Below the pieces are notes generated by a model that was not told the DNA's origin, made no database searches, and saw nothing but the letters and a program-made list of their open reading frames with translations. From Betaproteobacteria bacterium UBA2293 (GTDB lineage Bacteria > Pseudomonadota > Gammaproteobacteria > Burkholderiales > Rhodocyclaceae): a stretch of 10,129 bases of DNA. The stretch is taken from NCBI GenBank assembly GCA_002345845.1, contig DDWF01000130.1:1-10129 (forward strand). The letters run 5' to 3'. The first letter of the stretch is position 1; each line of letters starts with the position of its first letter. A program made the translations under genes and the position numbers. Shown one piece after another: positions 7,429 through 10,129 of this stretch.

Positions 7429-9582
7429 ATGGATGCCAAGCCGTCGACGCCGCCGCCCGCCCCAGAGGAACCCGCTTACCGGGTTTTTCTCGATAGTCTC
7501 GATTATCTCGCTCCGGTCGATGTAGAGCGGATCAAGTCCGCCTACAGCTATGCCGCCCGGGCGCATGCGACTCAGAAGCGCATGTCGGGCGAACCATACA
7601 TCACCCATCCGCTGGCCGTTGCCGGCGCCGTCGTCGAATGGCGAATGGATGCCGACGCGATCTGTGCGGCGTTGCTGCACGATGTCCTCGAGGATACCGG
7701 TGCCAGCAAGCGCGAACTGGCTGAACAGTTCGGCAAGGAAGTCGCCGAACTGGTCGATGGCCTGTCCAAGCTCGACAAGATGGAGTTTGCCTCCTACCAG
7801 GAGGCGCAGGCGGAAAACTTCCGCAAGATGCTGATGGCCATGGCGCGCGACCTGCGCGTCGTGCTCATCAAGCTGGCCGACCGGCAGCACAATCTGCAGA
7901 CCATGTCGGCGATGCGCGCCGACAAGCGCGCCCGCATCGCCCGCGAAACGCTCGAAATCTACGCGCCGATCGCCTTGCGCCTGGGCCTGAACAAGCTCTA
8001 TCGCGAATTGCAGGACATCAGTTTCCATTTGATCTATCCGCATCGGGCGGCGGTGCTGGCCAAGGCGCTGAAGGCGGCGCGTGGTAACCGCAGCGAACTG
8101 CTGACGCGCATTCTCGATGGCATCGAGAGCAAGCTGGACAGCGCCGGCCTGCGCGCCGAGGTCTTCGGGCGCGAGAAGAGCCTTTATTCGATCTTCCGCA
8201 AGATGAAGGACAAGCTGCTGTCCTTCTCGCAGGTGCTCGACATCTACGGTTTCCGCGTCGTCGTCGACAACGTGCCGACCTGTTACCTGGCGCTCGGTGC
8301 CCTGCACAGCCTGTACAAACCGGTGCCCGGCAAGTTCAAGGACTACATTGCGATACCCAAGGCCAATGGTTACCAGTCGCTGCACACGACGCTGATCGGC
8401 CCCTACGGTACGCCGGTCGAGGTGCAGATCCGCACTCGCGAGATGCACAACGTCGCCCAGGAGGGCGTTGCCGCGCACTGGCTGTACAAGGACAGCGAGG
8501 AAAGTGGCGCCGACCTGCAGGTCAGGACGCACAAATGGTTGCAGTCGCTGCTCGAAATGCAGGGCAACGATTCCGCCGAGTTCTTCGAGAACGTCAAGAT
8601 CGACCTGTTCCCCGACGAAGTGTACGTGTTCACGCCCAAGGGCAAGATCATGGCCATGCCGAGCGGGGCGACAGTGGTCGATTTCGCCTACGCCGTGCAT
8701 ACCGATGTTGGTCACCACTGTTCGGCGGCGCGTATCAATCAAGAGCTGGCGCCGCTGCGCAGCGAACTGCGCAACGGTGACCTGGTCGAAATCATCACCT
8801 CGCCGCAGGCCAGCCCGAATCCGGTATGGCTGACCTATGTCAAGACCGGCCGGGCACGCAGCAAGATCCGTCATTTCCTGCGTACCATGCAGAACGAGGA
8901 GTCGGCGAGACTTGGCGAGCGCCTGTTGCGCCAGGAACTGCTCTCGCTCGGTGTCGTGCCCATCTCGATTCCGGCTGATGCCTGGGATCAGCTGGTCAAG
9001 GCCGGCGGCCAGAAGTCGATGGAAGATGTCTACACCGAGATTGGTCTGGGCAAGCGTCTGCCCTCGGTTGTCGCCCGTCGCCTGCTGGCTCGCGAAAACC
9101 TGTCGGCCGATTCGCCGAGCAACATGACCCTGGCCATCCATGGCACCGAGGGCATGGCCATCCAGCTGGCCAAGTGTTGCCAGCCGATTCCCGGCGATCC
9201 GATCATCGGCTCGATCAAGAAAGGTAGCGGCCTGGTCATTCACACCCACGACTGCCCGGCGATTCGCAAGTCGCGCTCGACCGAGCCGCAGAAGTGGATC
9301 GATGTCGAATGGGAGCCGGAGGACGGCAAGCTGTTCGACATCCGCATCAAGGTCGAGGTCAAGAACACCCGCGGCGTGCTCGGCCAGGTGGCGGCAGCTA
9401 TCGCCGAGGCTGGCTCGAACATCGAGTATGTGTCGATGGATGCCGACCCCGAGCGCCTGTTTACCCTGCTGCGCTTCACCATCCAGGTGGCCCATCGTAA
9501 TCATCTGGCGGCCGTTTTGCGCGGCATGCGCCACATTCCGGAAGTGACCCGCATCGTCCGTGAAAGGGGAGGCGAGGCTTGA
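7429..9582 (+). CDS. spoT: Bifunctional (p)ppGpp synthetase/hydrolase SpoT (RSH family)
   Basis: The 717-residue product is a full-length long RSH protein. The first 18 residues or so are a proline-rich extension. The HD hydrolase domain has its metal ligands His60, His84-Asp85 (LLHDVLEDT) and Asp151 (KLADRQHN), so hydrolysis should be active. The synthetase domain carries GREKSLYSIFRKM, DIYGFRVVV, the basic FKD motif (303-305) typical of bifunctional enzymes rather than the acidic form of RelA, and ANGYQSLHT. A TGS domain follows from about 394 (DEVYVFTPKG), then a helical region, a Cys-containing CCQPIPGD segment and a C-terminal ACT domain from about 636. Both activities look intact, so it should make and degrade the alarmone according to nutrient signals. 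It begins 21 bp after rpoZ with GGTGA at 7418-7422 as ribosome binding site, and overlaps dadA by 4 bp. Confidence 0.97.
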   Translation: MDAKPSTPPPAPEEPAYRVFLDSLDYLAPVDVERIKSAYSYAARAHATQKRMSGEPYITHPLAVAGAVVEWRMDADAICAALLHDVLEDTGASKRELAEQFGKEVAELVDGLSKLDKMEFASYQEAQAENFRKMLMAMARDLRVVLIKLADRQHNLQTMSAMRADKRARIARETLEIYAPIALRLGLNKLYRELQDISFHLIYPHRAAVLAKALKAARGNRSELLTRILDGIESKLDSAGLRAEVFGREKSLYSIFRKMKDKLLSFSQVLDIYGFRVVVDNVPTCYLALGALHSLYKPVPGKFKDYIAIPKANGYQSLHTTLIGPYGTPVEVQIRTREMHNVAQEGVAAHWLYKDSEESGADLQVRTHKWLQSLLEMQGNDSAEFFENVKIDLFPDEVYVFTPKGKIMAMPSGATVVDFAYAVHTDVGHHCSAARINQELAPLRSELRNGDLVEIITSPQASPNPVWLTYVKTGRARSKIRHFLRTMQNEESARLGERLLRQELLSLGVVPISIPADAWDQLVKAGGQKSMEDVYTEIGLGKRLPSVVARRLLARENLSADSPSNMTLAIHGTEGMAIQLAKCCQPIPGDPIIGSIKKGSGLVIHTHDCPAIRKSRSTEPQKWIDVEWEPEDGKLFDIRIKVEVKNTRGVLGQVAAAIAEAGSNIEYVSMDADPERLFTLLRFTIQVAHRNHLAAVLRGMRHIPEVTRIVRERGGEA
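9566..9572 (+). promoter_or_regulatory. Strong ribosome binding site for dadA inside the end of spoT
   Basis: GGGGAGG lies 6 bp before the TTG at 9579-9581 and within the last spoT codons. It decides the dadA start: the TTG shares bases with the spoT TGA stop (TTGA), and the frame then reads straight into the FAD-binding motif. The strong site probably compensates for the weak start codon. Confidence 0.7.
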
Positions 9583-10129
9583 AGATTCTGGTGCTGGGCG
9601 CCGGGGTCGTCGGCACGACGACCGCCTGGTATCTGGCCCGGGCCGGGCACGAAGTGACCGTGGTGGACCGGCAGCTGCAGGCCGGCATGGAAACCAGTTT
9701 CGCCAACGGCGGCCAGATTTCCGTCTCGCACGCCGAGCCGTGGGCCAATCCGCATGTCTTTTCCCGGCTCCGGCAATGGCTGGGGCGCGAGGATGCGCCG
9801 CTGCTCTGGCGCTGGCGTGCCGATCCGGCGCAACTTGCCTGGGGCTTGCGTTTCCTTGGCCAGTGTTTGCCCGGTGCCAGCCGGCGCAACATGGCGGCAA
9901 TCGTCGCCCTGGCGCTGTACAGCCGCCAGCAGCTCGGGCTGCTGCGTAGCGAGCTGGATCTGCAATACGATCAGTTGCAGCGCGGCATCCTGCATTTCTA
10001 TACCGATCCCGGCGAATTTGCCGCCGCCAGCGAAGCCGCGCAGCTGATGCGCGCTAATGGCGTTGATCGCGACACCCTTGATGTTGATGGCTGCCTGCAG
10101 ATTGAGCCGGCCCTGGCCGATGCCCGGCA
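9579..10129 (+). CDS. dadA: D-amino acid dehydrogenase DadA, N-terminal part (cut by window edge)
   Basis: Reading from the TTG at 9579 gives 183 uninterrupted codons that run off the right edge, a bit under half of the usual 410-430 residues. The N-terminus is an FAD-binding Rossmann fold (KILVLGAGVVGTTTAWYLA) with the Gly pattern GxGxxG at 7-12 and an acidic residue at the end of the second strand (VTVVDR). Next comes ETSFANGGQISVSHAEPWANP, which is characteristic of DadA. The enzyme oxidatively deaminates D-amino acids (D-alanine best known) to 2-oxo acids and passes electrons to the membrane respiratory chain. The start overlaps the spoT stop by 4 bp and a strong ribosome binding site lies just upstream, so it is probably cotranscribed with spoT and translationally coupled. 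Other FAD amino acid oxidases are possible, but the signature strongly favours DadA. Confidence 0.9.
   Translation, partial: MKILVLGAGVVGTTTAWYLARAGHEVTVVDRQLQAGMETSFANGGQISVSHAEPWANPHVFSRLRQWLGREDAPLLWRWRADPAQLAWGLRFLGQCLPGASRRNMAAIVALALYSRQQLGLLRSELDLQYDQLQRGILHFYTDPGEFAAASEAAQLMRANGVDRDTLDVDGCLQIEPALADAR

Noticed and set aside
7060..9900. Minus-strand open frame of 946 codons across gmk end, rpoZ, spoT and dadA start
   Set aside because: It is a mirror of strongly recognised plus-strand genes in GC-rich DNA, where rare stop codons leave long antisense frames. Its translation is low-complexity, rich in Arg, Gln, Gly, His and Ala, with no recognisable motif.
1..10129. Mobile element, CRISPR array, tRNA or riboswitch
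   Set aside because: Gaps between genes are at most 171 bp, and I saw no direct repeat array, cloverleaf, terminal inverted repeats or transposase-like frame.

Overview
This is a GC-rich chromosomal housekeeping segment, most likely from a betaproteobacterium. The protein sequences and gene order look like the Rhodocyclales (Dechloromonas/Azonexus relatives), but that placement is inference from memory of the families. I see no insertion sequence, phage gene, tRNA, rRNA, CRISPR array or compositional break.

The layout is two outward-facing transcription units that share a 74-bp divergent promoter region at about 5595-5668. Leftward, on the minus strand, run a cytoplasmic Ser/Thr protein kinase, a PP2C-type protein phosphatase, rph (RNase PH), rdgB (inosine/xanthosine triphosphatase) and hemW (radical SAM haem chaperone). 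These genes are packed with 4-bp overlaps or gaps of 2-10 bp. After a 171-bp gap comes a separate minus-strand sensor histidine kinase. It has one membrane segment and two PAS domains, and the window edge cuts it at the phospho-acceptor histidine. Rightward, on the plus strand, run yicC (endoribonuclease), gmk (guanylate kinase), rpoZ (RNA polymerase omega), spoT (bifunctional (p)ppGpp synthetase/hydrolase) and the first 183 codons of dadA (D-amino acid dehydrogenase). dadA overlaps the spoT stop codon and uses a TTG start.

Functionally, the right-hand operon joins guanine nucleotide supply (Gmk), the alarmone enzyme (SpoT) and the small RNA polymerase subunit linked to ppGpp binding (omega). 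The left-hand operon joins RNA 3'-end processing (Rph) and nucleotide-pool cleaning (RdgB) to a kinase/phosphatase pair. rph, yicC, gmk, rpoZ and spoT are also close together in enterobacteria, so this is probably an old neighbourhood into which the kinase/phosphatase pair has been added or kept.

I found no clearly new system. The points most worth a second look are the kinase/phosphatase pair, whose targets are unknown and whose kinase has non-canonical motifs; its divergent promoter with the stringent-response operon; and the translational coupling of dadA to spoT.
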